Of a stretch of 64,000 nt of DNA, positions 38,699 to 49,181 are shown piece by piece; the first letter of the stretch is position 1; each line of letters opens with the position of its first letter. Source of the DNA: Tunturibacter gelidoferens (GTDB taxonomy: Bacteria > Acidobacteriota > Terriglobia > Terriglobales > Acidobacteriaceae); the NCBI RefSeq assembly GCF_040358255.1, contig NZ_CP132938.1, forward strand, positions 1,116,001 to 1,180,000. The letters run 5' to 3'. The notes under the pieces were generated by a model, which was given only the letters and a program-made list of their open reading frames with translations, had not been told where the DNA came from and made no database searches. Both the position numbers and the translations under genes were made by a program.

Positions 38699-40368
38699 GT
38701 GCAACGAGCTACACAATCGTCAATTTGCCGGATCAGAGAACGGCTACGATTCCAAAGCGCAATTATCTGAACAACGAGGACGGACTGCTCAGCTGGCTGT
38801 TTACCGGCGACCACAAGCGCATTGCGATTCTGTATCTGATCTCGATCACGTTCTTCTTTTTCATCGGCGGTGCGTTTGCAGGTCTCATCCGACTTGAACT
38901 CCTGACGCCTCAACCTGATCTTGTGGCTTCGGATACGTATAACAAGTTCTTCTCGATGCACGGTATCGTGATGATCTTCCTCTTTCTGGTGCCATCGGTG
39001 CCGGCGACGCTGGGGAACTTTCTGATACCGATCATGCTCGGCGCGAAAGACCTGGCATTTCCCAAGGTGAATCTGCTGAGCTGGTACCTCTACTGGATTG
39101 GCGGTTTGTTCACACTGGCTGCTCTCGTTCTGGGTGGTGTGGATACGGGCTGGACATTTACGACTCCGCTGTCGACGCATTATCTGAACACTCATGTGGT
39201 GACGGCCGCGACGGGAGTCTTCATTATCGGATTCTCGTCTATCTTTACTGGTCTGAACTTCATCGTTACGATCCACCGGATGCGGGCGCCTGGCATGACC
39301 TGGTTCCGTATGCCGCTGTTCTGCTGGTCGAATTATGCGGCGTCCATTCTGATGGTGCTTGGAACCCCGGTTTTGGCGATTACGTTGGTTCTGGTTGCGC
39401 TCGAGAGACTTGTCGGTATCGGAGTCTTCGATCCTACCAAGGGCGGCGACCCGCTGCTGTTTCAGCATCTTTTCTGGTTCTACTCGCACCCGGCGGTTTA
39501 CATCATGATCCTTCCCGGTATGGGTGTGATCTCTGAGGTCATCAGCACCTTCAGCCGCAAACGGGTGTTCGGTTATACAGCGGTTGCATTCTCGTCCGTA
39601 GCGATTGCTCTGTTTGGGTTCTTTGTCTGGGCTCACCACATGTTCATCATGGGCGTCTCCAACTACTCGGCGCTGGTATTCTCGCTGCTGACGATGCTTG
39701 TGGCTGTACCTTCGGCGATCAAGATCTTCAACTGGGCATTCACCTTGCAGAAGGGTTCCATCACCTTCGAAACCCCGATGCTTTACGCCTTTGGGTTCTT
39801 GGGACTCTTCACGATCGGTGGCATGACGGGAGTGTTTCTCGGTGCGTTGGGCATGGATATTCACCTGACGGAGACGTACTTCATCGTTGCTCATTTTCAC
39901 TTTGTGATGGTGGGCGGAATGTTGATGGCGTTTCTTGCGGGTATCCACTTCTGGTGGCCGAAGATGACTGGGCGTATGTATCCTGAGTCGCTCTCCAAGC
40001 TTGCTGCGGTCACGACCTTCATCGGATTCAACCTGACCTTCCTGCCGCAGTTCATTCTTGGCTACCTGGGAATGCCGCGACGGTACCATGCTTATCCGCC
40101 GGAGTTTCAGGTACTGAATGTACTGTCGACCGCGGGTGCCACGGTACTTGGCGTCGGCTACATGCTGCCCCTGCTTTATCTGGGGTGGTCGCTGAAGTAT
40201 GGCGCTATAGCAGGCAATAACCCGTGGCAGGCCACCGGGCTCGAATGGCAGATTCAATCGCCGCCGTTGACCGAAAACTTTATTGAGACGCCGGTCGTTG
40301 ATCATGAAGCTTATGACTACGAGTGGCTCGCCCACAAGACTGCACAAGAGGTGACGACCGTTGGATAA
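38695..40368 (+). CDS. coxA: cytochrome c oxidase subunit I (A2-type)
   Basis: The 557-residue catalytic subunit has twelve helices and the haem a/a3-CuB ligands: His in [16 protein letters not shown] (CuB His with cross-linked Tyr), HH in [11 protein letters not shown], and [10 protein letters not shown]. The sequence WFYSHPAVY carries YS in place of the glutamate of mitochondrial-type A1 enzymes, which marks the A2 subfamily. It reduces O2 to water and pumps protons. Translation is coupled to coxB and coxC by overlapping ends. Confidence 0.96.
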   Translation: MSATSYTIVNLPDQRTATIPKRNYLNNEDGLLSWLFTGDHKRIAILYLISITFFFFIGGAFAGLIRLELLTPQPDLVASDTYNKFFSMHGIVMIFLFLVPSVPATLGNFLIPIMLGAKDLAFPKVNLLSWYLYWIGGLFTLAALVLGGVDTGWTFTTPLSTHYLNTHVVTAATGVFIIGFSSIFTGLNFIVTIHRMRAPGMTWFRMPLFCWSNYAASILMVLGTPVLAITLVLVALERLVGIGVFDPTKGGDPLLFQHLFWFYSHPAVYIMILPGMGVISEVISTFSRKRVFGYTAVAFSSVAIALFGFFVWAHHMFIMGVSNYSALVFSLLTMLVAVPSAIKIFNWAFTLQKGSITFETPMLYAFGFLGLFTIGGMTGVFLGALGMDIHLTETYFIVAHFHFVMVGGMLMAFLAGIHFWWPKMTGRMYPESLSKLAAVTTFIGFNLTFLPQFILGYLGMPRRYHAYPPEFQVLNVLSTAGATVLGVGYMLPLLYLGWSLKYGAIAGNNPWQATGLEWQIQSPPLTENFIETPVVDHEAYDYEWLAHKTAQEVTTVG

Positions 40369-41125
40369 CGCGATCGTAGCTACGCATCCCCACACTCACG
40401 AGACCGCGGTTGCGGCGGAGCACGAACACATCGTTCTCCCGCAGCATCGCCATCACTTTGAAACGAAAGAGCAGCAGCGCGAGGCTGCCACGTTCGGGAT
40501 GTGGTTGTTCCTCCTGACTGAAATCATGTTCTTCGGTGGACTCTTCTTCGCCTACCTGCTGTACCGCAACTGGTATCACGATGCGTTCGTCGTGTCTTCC
40601 AATCAGCTCAGTATTCCTTTGGGCGCTGCTAACACCGCTATCCTGATCACCTCGGGATTCTTTATGGCACTTGGGGTGTGGGCTGCGGAGGTACAGAAGA
40701 AGGGTCTTCTTGTCCTCTTTCTGGTCCTCACCACATTTTTCGGGGTCGCTTTTCTTGGGATCAAAGCCGTTGAATATCATGAGAAATGGGAGAAGCATCA
40801 CATCCCAGGAGCGCACTTCGATGTCTCCGAGTTCATCAATCCGCAGGCGTATGGGTTGAAGGAGAAGCCGCTCGCACCTGATATGGCGCAGAAGACGCAG
40901 GTGTTCTTCTTCCTTTATTTTGCGATGACCGGAATGCATGCCTTCCACATGATTTTGGGAGTTGGGCTCTTGTTCTGGCTGACGTGGCGCGCCAATCGGG
41001 GGGAGTTCTCCTCCGGGTATGTCGCACCTATCGAGAACTTCGGACTGTATTGGCACTTCGTGGATATTGTCTGGCTCTTTCTGTTCCCCTTGCTTTATCT
41101 CATCAACCGACACCCCGGCTCCTAG
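40361..41125 (+). CDS. coxC: cytochrome c oxidase subunit III
   Basis: A TTG start at 40361, with GAGGTG upstream and overlapping the coxA stop, gives 254 residues. The N-terminus is His-rich ([24 protein letters not shown]) and is followed by five or so helices with [21 protein letters not shown] and [18 protein letters not shown], diagnostic of COX3. No ATG fits before the first helix. Confidence 0.92.
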   Translation: MDNAIVATHPHTHETAVAAEHEHIVLPQHRHHFETKEQQREAATFGMWLFLLTEIMFFGGLFFAYLLYRNWYHDAFVVSSNQLSIPLGAANTAILITSGFFMALGVWAAEVQKKGLLVLFLVLTTFFGVAFLGIKAVEYHEKWEKHHIPGAHFDVSEFINPQAYGLKEKPLAPDMAQKTQVFFFLYFAMTGMHAFHMILGVGLLFWLTWRANRGEFSSGYVAPIENFGLYWHFVDIVWLFLFPLLYLINRHPGS

Positions 41126-41164
41126 CCGCGACTGTAGTTCCGTTTTGGCTGGAAGGAGAAGAGT

Positions 41165-41500
41165 ATGTCCGAATATCATGATCCGTCGAATGTCATCAAT
41201 CCGGAGCACGCTGACCATCACATCATTACGCCGGTGACCTATGGAATCGTCTTTGCAACGTTATTGGTCTTTACCGGGATCACGGTGGGCGCGGCCTATG
41301 TGGATCTGGGTATCTTCAATCCGGTCGTTGCGCTGGCTATCGCGAGCTTCAAGGCTGTTGTGGTGATCCTGTTTTTTATGCACGTCAAATATCAGTCCAA
41401 GCTGATTAAGCTGACGGTTGCTTCAGGATTTTTTACCTTTCTGGTCCTGATCACGATGACGATGAGCGACTACATCAGCCGCGCGTGGGGTCTTTGGTAG
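41165..41500 (+). CDS. cytochrome c oxidase subunit IV
   Basis: The 111-residue protein with three helices shows the prokaryotic COX4 pattern (TLLVFTGITVGAAYVDLG, then VVVILFFMHVKYQ). It closes the operon, 39 bp after coxC with GAAGGAGAAG before the ATG, and is followed by a strong terminator. Confidence 0.9.
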   Translation: MSEYHDPSNVINPEHADHHIITPVTYGIVFATLLVFTGITVGAAYVDLGIFNPVVALAIASFKAVVVILFFMHVKYQSKLIKLTVASGFFTFLVLITMTMSDYISRAWGLW

Positions 41501-41520
41501 TACAGATGGTTTTCACTAGG

Positions 41521-41545
41521 ATGCGGCCTTCGGGTCGCATTTTTT
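41521..41545 (+). terminator. rho-independent terminator ending the ACIII/caa3 operon
   Basis: ATGCGGCC-TTCG-GGTCGCAT (41521-41540, one wobble pair, UUCG tetraloop) is followed by a T run, 21 bases after the last stop. Confidence 0.92.
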
Positions 41546-41588
41546 GTTGCGGTCGAACTTCGGCTAGAGCACCCCATACACTCGAGTT

Positions 41589-43025
41589 ATGCCCTTTGCG
41601 CGATCTGCCCTGTCGGAAGAATTGATTAGCTGGTCAAAAGATTCCCGTGTGACAGTGCGGCGGGACGGAGGGCCGGATCCAGAGGGCAGGTGCGTTGTCT
41701 ACTGGATGCAAAGGGCGCAGCGCGGTATCGACAATCATGCAGTCGACCTGGCCGCTAAGGTGGCGAACCTGCTCGGCCTTCCCCTTGTAGTTTATTTTGC
41801 CGGGATCTCTAACTTTCCCCATGCAAATCTGCGCCACTACGTATTTCTCAATCAAGGGCTGCCGGATATCGAGGCAGACCTTGCGGCTCGCAATATCACG
41901 TTTGTGATGCGTCGCGCTCCACGCGAGTCGCACCAGCAGATGTTGGCTGACGTGCATGCAGCGTTTCTGATTGGGGATGAAAATCCGATGCGCGTGCCGG
42001 AACAGTGGCGCAAGGATCTGGCATCGAAGATCAAGATCCCGTTCTGGACGGTCGATACGGATGTGGTGGTCCCTTCAAAGCTCATAGAAAAGGCTCAGTA
42101 TGGCGCCTATACGATTCGTCCGCGCCTCTATCGTCTGCTGCCCGCGTATCTGCACCGCTACGAAAATGTGCACGCCGACCATGCATGGAAGCGGCCTAGA
42201 GGATTCTATGTCGATTCCGTCCATGAGGACATGACGCGCGACTGGAAGGAACTTGACCGTACCGTTCTGCCGGTGGAAGCGTGGAAAGGGGGAACTCATG
42301 CTGCGCTTCGGCGTCTCAAGTTTTTTACAGGAGAGCTTCTGAAAGATTACGACACGCAGCGTAATCATCCGGAGACCGATGGCACTTCTTGCATGTCGCC
42401 GTATCTACATTATGGGCATATTGGTCCAATCACGATTGCTCTCGCCGTGGATGCGGCTGCGAAGGCAAATCCGAAGCTACAGACTGCACGCGACAGCTTC
42501 TTCAACGAACTGATCGCCTGGCGGGAACTCGCGGTCAACTTTGTGCGCTACACGGCAAACTATGACTCGCCCGATTGCGCTGAGAGCTGGGCCAAGACGA
42601 CTATCGCCGAACATGCTCGCGATGAACGCGAACATTTGTACACGCTTCATCAGCTGGAGAACGCGCACACTTTTGACGATCTCTGGAATGCAGCCCAGAT
42701 TCAAATGGTTCGATATGGCTGGATGCATAACTACCTGCGGATGTACTGGGCGAAGAAGATTCTGGAGTGGACGCCGGACGTCGCTACCGCGATGAAGTAC
42801 TCGATCTATCTCAACGATAAGTATTTTCTGGACGGACGCGATCCTAACGGATACGCGGGTATTGCGTGGGCGATCCTGGGGAAGTTCGATCGTGCCTGGG
42901 GAACTCGGCCCATCTTCGGCAAAATCCGATACATGTCCGGTGCTTCGACGGGCAAGAAGTTCAATTCCAAAGAGTACATTCGACAGATGGAAGTCCTGCC
43001 TCAGCAAGGTTCGCTAGCGTTTTAG
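41589..43025 (+). CDS. phr: class II CPD photolyase
   Basis: The 478-residue flavoprotein repairs cyclobutane pyrimidine dimers with blue light. It shows the class II marks VYWMQRAQRGIDNHA near the N-terminus, SPYLHYGHIGP, FFNELIAWRELAVNFVRY and the C-terminal DGRDPNGYAGIAWAILGKFDRAW with PIFGKIRYM. Microbial class I enzymes lack this pattern. It is a single gene, starting 43 bp after the oxidase terminator, so it has its own promoter. Confidence 0.95.
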   Translation: MPFARSALSEELISWSKDSRVTVRRDGGPDPEGRCVVYWMQRAQRGIDNHAVDLAAKVANLLGLPLVVYFAGISNFPHANLRHYVFLNQGLPDIEADLAARNITFVMRRAPRESHQQMLADVHAAFLIGDENPMRVPEQWRKDLASKIKIPFWTVDTDVVVPSKLIEKAQYGAYTIRPRLYRLLPAYLHRYENVHADHAWKRPRGFYVDSVHEDMTRDWKELDRTVLPVEAWKGGTHAALRRLKFFTGELLKDYDTQRNHPETDGTSCMSPYLHYGHIGPITIALAVDAAAKANPKLQTARDSFFNELIAWRELAVNFVRYTANYDSPDCAESWAKTTIAEHARDEREHLYTLHQLENAHTFDDLWNAAQIQMVRYGWMHNYLRMYWAKKILEWTPDVATAMKYSIYLNDKYFLDGRDPNGYAGIAWAILGKFDRAWGTRPIFGKIRYMSGASTGKKFNSKEYIRQMEVLPQQGSLAF

Positions 43026-43396
43026 GCGTTCGGAAGCGGCTGTCTTCTCGGCAGACGCCTTTGTCATCACCCCATTCAGGGGCCCGTCCAGGTCGAAGTC
43101 TGCTGCCTCTCTTCGACTAATAAGCCTACAACTATGATGAGATTGTGGCGATGTTGTAGCTGATGGTAGATTCGAGAAATAGCGGACGTTGTTCGATGCC
43201 TGTTACACCGTCGCCGTGGAAGACTTTGAAGAGGTGGCCACAGAGCCCCGTGATGTCCAAAAGCCAGAATGTTTATGAGAGATTCCTCATCCCGTTCTGG
43301 CACCGTCTGTCGTACTTCTCCTGCTCTAGCGTTGACTCATCCTATGTCAGCTTGCAGCATCATTGTTAGCTGTCTTTAAGTTGCGGATCAAACGCT
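43026..43396. other. 371-bp region without an intact gene
   Basis: An imperfect hairpin follows the photolyase stop (around 43035-43056). On the minus strand 43134-43275 a 46-codon open stretch ends LFKVFHGDGVTG, EQRPLFLEST, SYNIATISS, and could be the tail of a lost gene, but it has no start. Nothing else is recognisable. Confidence 0.4.
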
Positions 43397-45849
43397 ATGG
43401 GCCTGGTCGTATCCTCACAACACGAGCGTCTTGCGGATCGTCTCCGCCACGGTGTGAGTCGCTTCTTTTATACGATTGTTCTTTTTCTCACGTTTACTGC
43501 GCCTATTCTCGTCCTTGGCCAGTGGTACCCTACACCTGCAACTGCGACGCACGAAGGCACTGTGCCCTCGGCGAATTCCATCTCTCCGCATACGGTTCGA
43601 TCGCGTCGATTTCTCGGCGGCCGTACTCTTGCGGGAGATGAGCCGGCTGCGCAAGCCATGGATGCGGCTCGCCTCATGATGCGACTGGGAACACCATTTA
43701 TGCGACGGTTATGGGGTTTGCAGGAAATGGGATCAACGCCGCGCATCTCTATCGCTCCACCGATGCCGGTTCTCATTGGAGCAACATCAGCAGCAACCTT
43801 CCTGACGCCCCGGCCAATAGCGTCGTCGTCGATCCCAACGATGCCAATACGCTTTATGTTGCGATGGACACGGGTGTATATGTCACGACGGGGGTTACCA
43901 CTTGCGCCACTGCTAATTGTTGGAGCGTCTACGGCACTAATTTGCCGAATGCTCCTGTGGTCGAACTCGCGGCTGCGCCAGCGATGGCTACCGGCGACGG
44001 CCGCACCGGTGAGTTGCGCGCTGCAACTTATGGTCGCGGTTTATGGCAGATTCCCCTGGTTACGGCATCTACCGCAGCGCAACCGACGATCAGCCTCAAT
44101 CCCTCTTCGCTCACTTACAACGCGCAGTCGATCGGTACGGCGACTGCGGCGCAAACTATTACAGTTACAAATACAGGAGTGGCACCGCTTACAGTCAGCC
44201 TGGTGGCGGTCACGGGCGATTTCAACGAGACTGATAACTGTACGGCAGCGCCTATCGCTATCGACCTGACCTGCACGATTCAGGTAAGCTTTCTGCCGAC
44301 TGCAACGGGGAGTCGTACCGGTATCTTCACTGTATACGGCAATGTTGCCGGCGGCCAGGCGACCGCGACACTATTGGGTACCGGATTGGCCGCGGCAGCT
44401 ATTGTCCTCGATCCCGTTGTGCTCACGTTTCCTTCGACACTTCTCAACGCAACCAGTCCGGTTCAGAACATCACAATCTCAAATACGAGTAGTGCCGCAG
44501 TGGGCTTGCAGGGAGCGACCATAACAGGCGGAGACTTCAGAATCACGGTCAACACCTGCGGTCCGAGCCTCGGGCCAGGGGTCGGATGTACAGTCGGTAT
44601 TGCATTCACGCCTACTGAGTCCGGAGCGCGAAGCGGAACCTTAACCGTGACCGATGATGTGGGAACCCAGACGGCTTCGCTGATTGGAGTTGGGACATCT
44701 CCTGCGACTGATGCACTCTCGCCACTGTCACTGACTTTTGGCGTACAGCAGATCGATACTGCGAGTCCTGCACAGCAGATTACCCTGTCCAATACGGGCG
44801 ATCTGCCGCTGACACTGATTGCTGCACAGATTACGAGTGGAGATTTTACCGTAGTCAATGCCTGCGGCAATTCGCTGAATCCGCATTCTGCCTGTTCGAT
44901 GAATGTAATTTTTGCGCCGAAGAACGTTGGACCGCTCAGCGGTGTGCTTTCGGTATCGGATCAATATAGAACTCAGACAGTTGCGCTAAACGGTATCGGC
45001 GTTGCGCCGCCTGGTGTATCCCTGGCTCCCTTTTCGACGGTTGTGTTCCCCCCCACCGGTGTTGGTCTTCAGTCTCCACCGCAGACTGTTACGCTGACCA
45101 ACAACGTCGGTGTTCCGCTCTCGATACAAGGGATTTCGCTTACAGGAGACTTTGTGATTTTGCCGAATAGCAGCACTTGCGGTGCTAGCGTTGCGGCTAA
45201 TACTGCGTGCGTGTTACAGGTTGCTTTCGCGCCGACTGTCGGTGGGCCGCGTTCTGGATCGCTTACCGTGACGGATAGTGCGGGCAATTCACCTCAGAAA
45301 CTTTCACTTACTGGACCAGGTGTTGATTTCACACTCACCACGAATGGGATTACCAGCGTTAGTATCACGAGTGGTCAGAACGCTGTTTTTCCGTTACTAC
45401 TCAGTTCGGCGTCGAATGTTTCTGGCACGGTAACTTTCACCTGCACGGGAATGCCCGCTAACTCAACCTGTAACGTCACGCCCTCCAGCATTCCGCTCGG
45501 CAGTACGACTACCGTATCCGTGACTGTATTGACGGGCGTTGCCCCAGCCTCGCCGTCCATTCGCTCTTGGATCAACCGCCCAGGCATACTTTTATTTGCG
45601 ACGTTGTTCCCGTTCGGGTTGCTGGTGCTGCGACCAGCGCGCCGCACAAGCGTGGCCGGTTTTGCTCTGCTGTGTTTACTGATCGCTGCGAGTGGCTGTG
45701 GTGCGGGACGGGAGATTCCTTTATCAAGTGGATCGAATCCTGGTGCACCATCAGGCCCGGTGACGACGGCGGGGACCTACACTGTCGTTGCGGCGGCGAC
45801 AAGCGCTGGCTTGACGCGAAGTGTCAATCTCACACTGATCGTTCAGTAA
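43397..45849 (+). pseudogene. BNR-propeller/ASH-repeat secreted protein, internally deleted and frameshifted
   Basis: The first part (43397 to about 43680) encodes a signal-anchor N-terminus (FFYTIVLFLTFTAPILVLGQWYP) and a linker ending AQAMDAARLM. The second part, in a different frame, picks up in mid-propeller at about 43685 (TGNTIYATVMGFAGNG, then LYRSTDAGSHW, a BNR/Asp-box motif). It continues through four to five choice-of-anchor D/ASH beta-sandwich repeats of about 105 residues (PLSLTFGVQQIDTASPAQQI type) to a TM-like segment and an Ig-like tail. Most of the propeller, probably over a kilobase, is therefore missing, and the frames do not match. A product from the internal ATG at 43711 would lack a signal peptide. 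Confidence 0.75.
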
Positions 45850-45876
45850 ATCCTAGGAGTTTCGATCCTGCGATGT

Positions 45877-47070
45877 TCAGGCAGACTCGCCTGCGCTCAC
45901 TCCCGAGGCCCACGCCCATTGGAAGTTGTATCCACCCAGCCATCCTGTTACATCGACGACCTCACCAACAAAATAGAGACCTGGTACCTTGCGGCTCTGC
46001 ATCGTCTTGGCATCCAGTTCTGCGGTGTCAACGCCCCCCACTGTGACCTCGGCTTTGGCATAGCCTTCGGTTCCTGCCGGCACCAGACGCCACTGGTGTA
46101 AACGCTGTTCTAGCGCCGCTAAAGATGCGTTCGTCCAGTCGTCTGGATTATGGAGCGCAACCCATCGTTCTGCCATGCGGGCCGGCAACACAGCTCGTAC
46201 GGCGTTCATCGCTGCGGCCGCATCTCTTCGCGAATTTTTTGCCAGCAAGGGAGCGAGTACTTTCAAATCGGGTGCGAGGTCTAGTGTCACGGTCTCGCCC
46301 GGACTCCAGTAGGACGATGCTTGCAGAATCGCGGGGCCGCTCAGTCCGCGATGGGTGATCAACATCTTTTCGCGGAAGTTTCCTCGTCGGGGGCGGGTGC
46401 TCGACTGCGCCACGACCTCAGCTGAGACACCTGCCAGGTCGCACCATTGTTCGCGATCTTCTGCACTGAAGACGAGGGGAACCAGGCCGGGCCGGCACTC
46501 TACGACACGCAGGCCAAACTGTTCGGCCAAGGTGTAGCCGAATGCGGTAGCGCCCATCTTGGGGATTGAAAGGCCACCGGTGGCGATGACTACGGATTCG
46601 GATTGAAACACCGTATCCGAGGTGTGAACTTCGAGGTGGTCATTGCGATGAACGGAGATCGCTATAGCGCCGAGAATTATGCGAACACTCGCCTCTGCGC
46701 ATTCGCGCTCCAGCATGGTGATGATGTCGTGGGCAGAGCGGTCGCAGAAGAGTTGTCCAAGCGTCTTCTCGTGGTAGCGGATGCCGTGTCTTTCGACCAT
46801 GGCGATCATGTCTGAAGGCGTGAAGCGAGCTAGGGCGGATTTCGCGAAGTGGGGATTCTCTGAGAGGAAGTTTTCTGGGCGGCAGTGGATGTTGGTGAAG
46901 TTGCAGCGGCCGCCTCCTGAGATCAGAATCTTTTTTCCGACGCGTTCGGCGTGATCGAGCAGAACTACCCGGCGCCCGCGCTTGCCGGCTTCGATAGCAC
47001 ACATCATTCCCGCTGCGCCCGCGCCCAGTACTATGACATCAACCTTTTCCACGTGCGCTCGCGTTGTCAT
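45877..47070 (-). CDS. BaiN/HI0933-family FAD-dependent oxidoreductase
   Basis: The 397-residue flavoprotein has an N-terminal FAD motif (VIVLGAGAAGMMCAIEAGKRG), then KILISGGGRCNFTN, VIATGGLSIPKMGATAFGY and the C-terminal GLYFVGEVVDVTGWLGGYNFQWAWASG, the hallmark of the HI0933/YhiN/BaiN family. Known members reduce bile-acid or related C=C bonds; the physiological substrate in soil bacteria is unknown. It shares a strand with the methyltransferase upstream, 112 bp away. Confidence 0.9.
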   Translation of the reverse strand: MTTRAHVEKVDVIVLGAGAAGMMCAIEAGKRGRRVVLLDHAERVGKKILISGGGRCNFTNIHCRPENFLSENPHFAKSALARFTPSDMIAMVERHGIRYHEKTLGQLFCDRSAHDIITMLERECAEASVRIILGAIAISVHRNDHLEVHTSDTVFQSESVVIATGGLSIPKMGATAFGYTLAEQFGLRVVECRPGLVPLVFSAEDREQWCDLAGVSAEVVAQSSTRPRRGNFREKMLITHRGLSGPAILQASSYWSPGETVTLDLAPDLKVLAPLLAKNSRRDAAAAMNAVRAVLPARMAERWVALHNPDDWTNASLAALEQRLHQWRLVPAGTEGYAKAEVTVGGVDTAELDAKTMQSRKVPGLYFVGEVVDVTGWLGGYNFQWAWASGVSAGESA

Positions 47071-47182
47071 TCTTTGTTGGAGGTTTCCGCTTGCATTGTC
47101 TTAGAGTTCTTCTCCGTCTGAGCCGAAGCTGGCGCTCGTTCGGATTGAATTTGGGTGAGAAGATTTTGCGGATATTTTTTTC

Positions 47183-48475
47183 TTACCCCACCCGGCAGAT
47201 GAGGCACTTGAGGTAGCTGGTCTCGGGGAGGGTGAGGACGGCGGGGTGGTCGGGGGCGGCCCCCCGGGTCTCGAGGAGCTGGACTCGGCGGGCTGCGTCG
47301 GAGGCGGCGGAGGAGACGACCTCGGTGAACTCCTGCAGGGGAACGTGGTGGGAGCAGGAGCAGGTGATGAGGGTTCCGCCGGGGCGGAGCATCTTCATGG
47401 CGCGGAGGTTCAGCTCCTTGTAGCCGCGCATGGCGCCTTCGGCGGCGCGTTTGGACTTGGCGAAGGCGGGTGGGTCGAGGACGATGGTGTCGTACTGATG
47501 GCCGGTGGATTCGTACTCGCGGAGGAGCTCGAAGGCGTCGGCTTCGATCCACTCGACCTGGGCGGGAAGATCGGGGTTGAGCTCGCGGTTGCGGTCGGCG
47601 ACTTCGAGGGCGCTGCGGCTGGCGTCTACTCCGGTTACACTGCGGCAGTGTTGCGCGAGATGGAGGGCGAATCCGCCCTGATAGGTGCAGATGTCGAGCG
47701 CGGAGCCGGTTGCGTATCGGGCTGCGGCGGCGTAGTTGAGGCGCTGATCGAGGAAGGCTCCCGTCTTCTGACCAGAGCCGGCGTCGAAGTGAAAACGAAG
47801 GCCGTTGATGGTGAAGATGGTGGTGAGTTGTGGTGTTTCGGTGGTGTTTGGGTGGTGGAGTGGACCGGGGTTGGGGTGGGCCAGTTGCTCGAGTTCGCGG
47901 ATCTTGGGGTCGGGGCGCTCCCAGAGGGTGATGCCGCCGGTGTCGAGGCGGAATCGGTCGCGAAGGACTTCGGTGAGGAGGTGGCGGACGTCGTCCTGGG
48001 CGGTGCCCTGGGTGAGGAGTTGGAGGATGACGAGGTCGTTGTAGCGGTCGGCGACGATGCCGGGGAGGTTGTCGGCCTCGGAGAAGATGAGTCGGCAGGC
48101 GTCGTCTTCCATGGACTCGGGCGCTACTTCGTCTCGGAGCGCCAGGGCGGCGAGGACTAGCTCGCGTACCTGGTCAAGGTAGGCGACTCGGGTGAAGGCG
48201 GCTTCGTTCGAGACGATTCTTACTGCGATCTGCGAGGCTGCGCTGTAGAGGCCGGTGCCCAGGGGGATGCCTCGGCTATCCATTACCGTGATAAGGGCCC
48301 CGGGCTGGAGGTCGGTGGCCCCGGTTGGCGGGACGAGGGACTCTACGTCTGACCGGTAAACCCAGAGGTGTCCGGCTCGGAGGCGGTCTGCGGCGCGGCG
48401 GGTGATCGCTGCGGCGGGTCCGTGCGGCTGGGCCGCGACGACTCGCGGGGCCCGATCTTCCACTTTTCTAAGCAT
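47183..48475 (-). CDS. class I SAM-dependent rRNA methyltransferase, RlmI-like
   Basis: The 430-residue protein has an N-terminal PUA-type domain (LRAGHLWVYRSDVE...GALITVMDSRGIPLGTG), a middle domain and a Rossmann methyltransferase core. The core has the SAM-binding segment SALDICTYQGGFALHLAQ, the catalytic-region motif IVLDPPAFAKSK and a CSCSHHV end motif, matching the RlmI/RlmK m5C family (23S rRNA C1962 in E. coli). The middle loop is slightly longer than in E. coli. The position of the modified base is inferred. Confidence 0.88.
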   Translation of the reverse strand: MLRKVEDRAPRVVAAQPHGPAAAITRRAADRLRAGHLWVYRSDVESLVPPTGATDLQPGALITVMDSRGIPLGTGLYSAASQIAVRIVSNEAAFTRVAYLDQVRELVLAALALRDEVAPESMEDDACRLIFSEADNLPGIVADRYNDLVILQLLTQGTAQDDVRHLLTEVLRDRFRLDTGGITLWERPDPKIRELEQLAHPNPGPLHHPNTTETPQLTTIFTINGLRFHFDAGSGQKTGAFLDQRLNYAAAARYATGSALDICTYQGGFALHLAQHCRSVTGVDASRSALEVADRNRELNPDLPAQVEWIEADAFELLREYESTGHQYDTIVLDPPAFAKSKRAAEGAMRGYKELNLRAMKMLRPGGTLITCSCSHHVPLQEFTEVVSSAASDAARRVQLLETRGAAPDHPAVLTLPETSYLKCLICRVG

Positions 48476-48810
48476 CTTTCAATGGTCGCATAGCGTTTAG
48501 GCCGGCACGACCCTCCCCCTCCCCCTGGAGGTATTTTGTACGGAAGTTGTTTTGTTTCAGTCGTTTGGAGGGGTACGGTGTCTGTAGAATATTGATTCTA
48601 AATGGTTTGCCTGCAAAATATTACAAATAAACGGGTTACGGGATGGTGAGGAAAGGTCCCGGCTCGTTTTGGAGCCTTTTATCTCTCTGGTTCCAGTATA
48701 GCGGCTGGAGGATAACTCATACGCCACGCGAATGTGCTGGATTGACGCGGTGATTCGCGGTTTTGGGGCTTGAAAGAGTTTGGCGGTTGATCAAGATTTG
48801 TCATTTACGG
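48476..48810. other. non-coding region upstream of padR
   Basis: No gene or recognisable repeat is seen. It is richer in A+T towards its end and separates the divergent methyltransferase and padR genes. Confidence 0.5.
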
Positions 48811-48847
48811 TTGCTTAATTTTATTTATTCGCTATATTTGAATAAAT
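48811..48847 (+). promoter_or_regulatory. padR promoter with operator overlapping the start codon
   Basis: TTGCTT (48811-48816), 16 bp, TATATT (48833-48838) form a good sigma-70-like promoter. A perfect 8-bp inverted repeat ATTTATTC/GAATAAAT (48823-48830, 48840-48847) straddles the -10 and ends in the ATG. No Shine-Dalgarno is present, so the mRNA may be leaderless. The arrangement fits autorepression by the PadR product. Confidence 0.6.
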
Positions 48848-49181
48848 GAGAGAGCATAGCTATCTCGGTGAGTTTGAACTCATCCTCCTGCTGACAATTC
48901 TTCGTCTAGGAGACGATGCGTATGGTGTTCCTCTGTCCAGAGAACTCTCTGTGGTGCGCGGCAGGGATGTGGCAGTCGGAAGCGTTTATGCGGCGTTGGA
49001 CCGGCTCGAGTTGAAGGGACTGATCGCGTCCAGCCTGGGTGAATCAAGTCCGGAGCGAGGAGGTAGAGCGAAGCGATACTTCCGCGTGACCGCGGAGGGG
49101 ATTCGCTCCATGGAAGAGACACGGCGGGTACTGACAGGGCTTTGGAAGGCACTCCCCTCTGGGGAAGGTGATCTGATATGA
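48846..49181 (+). CDS. PadR-family transcriptional regulator
   Basis: The 111-residue protein is a single winged-helix domain (LLTILRLGDDAYGVPLSREL, then GSVYAALDRLELKGLI and GGRAKRYFRVTAEG) of the PadR-s1 type. It is coupled to the following gene by an ATGA overlap. PadR genes placed just before permease-prefix proteins are common in acidobacteria, usually regulating the adjacent transporter. An inverted repeat at its own start codon is a candidate operator. Confidence 0.92.
   Translation: MREHSYLGEFELILLLTILRLGDDAYGVPLSRELSVVRGRDVAVGSVYAALDRLELKGLIASSLGESSPERGGRAKRYFRVTAEGIRSMEETRRVLTGLWKALPSGEGDLI

Noticed and set aside
38620..40395. Minus-strand frame of 591 codons opposite coxA
   Set aside because: Antisense shadow of coxA: composition is charged and motif-free, and coxA carries all haem ligands.
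43397..44269. 290-codon frame as a separate intact gene
   Set aside because: Only its first 95 or so residues have a sensible signal-anchor and linker; after the junction it reads the propeller DNA in the wrong frame.
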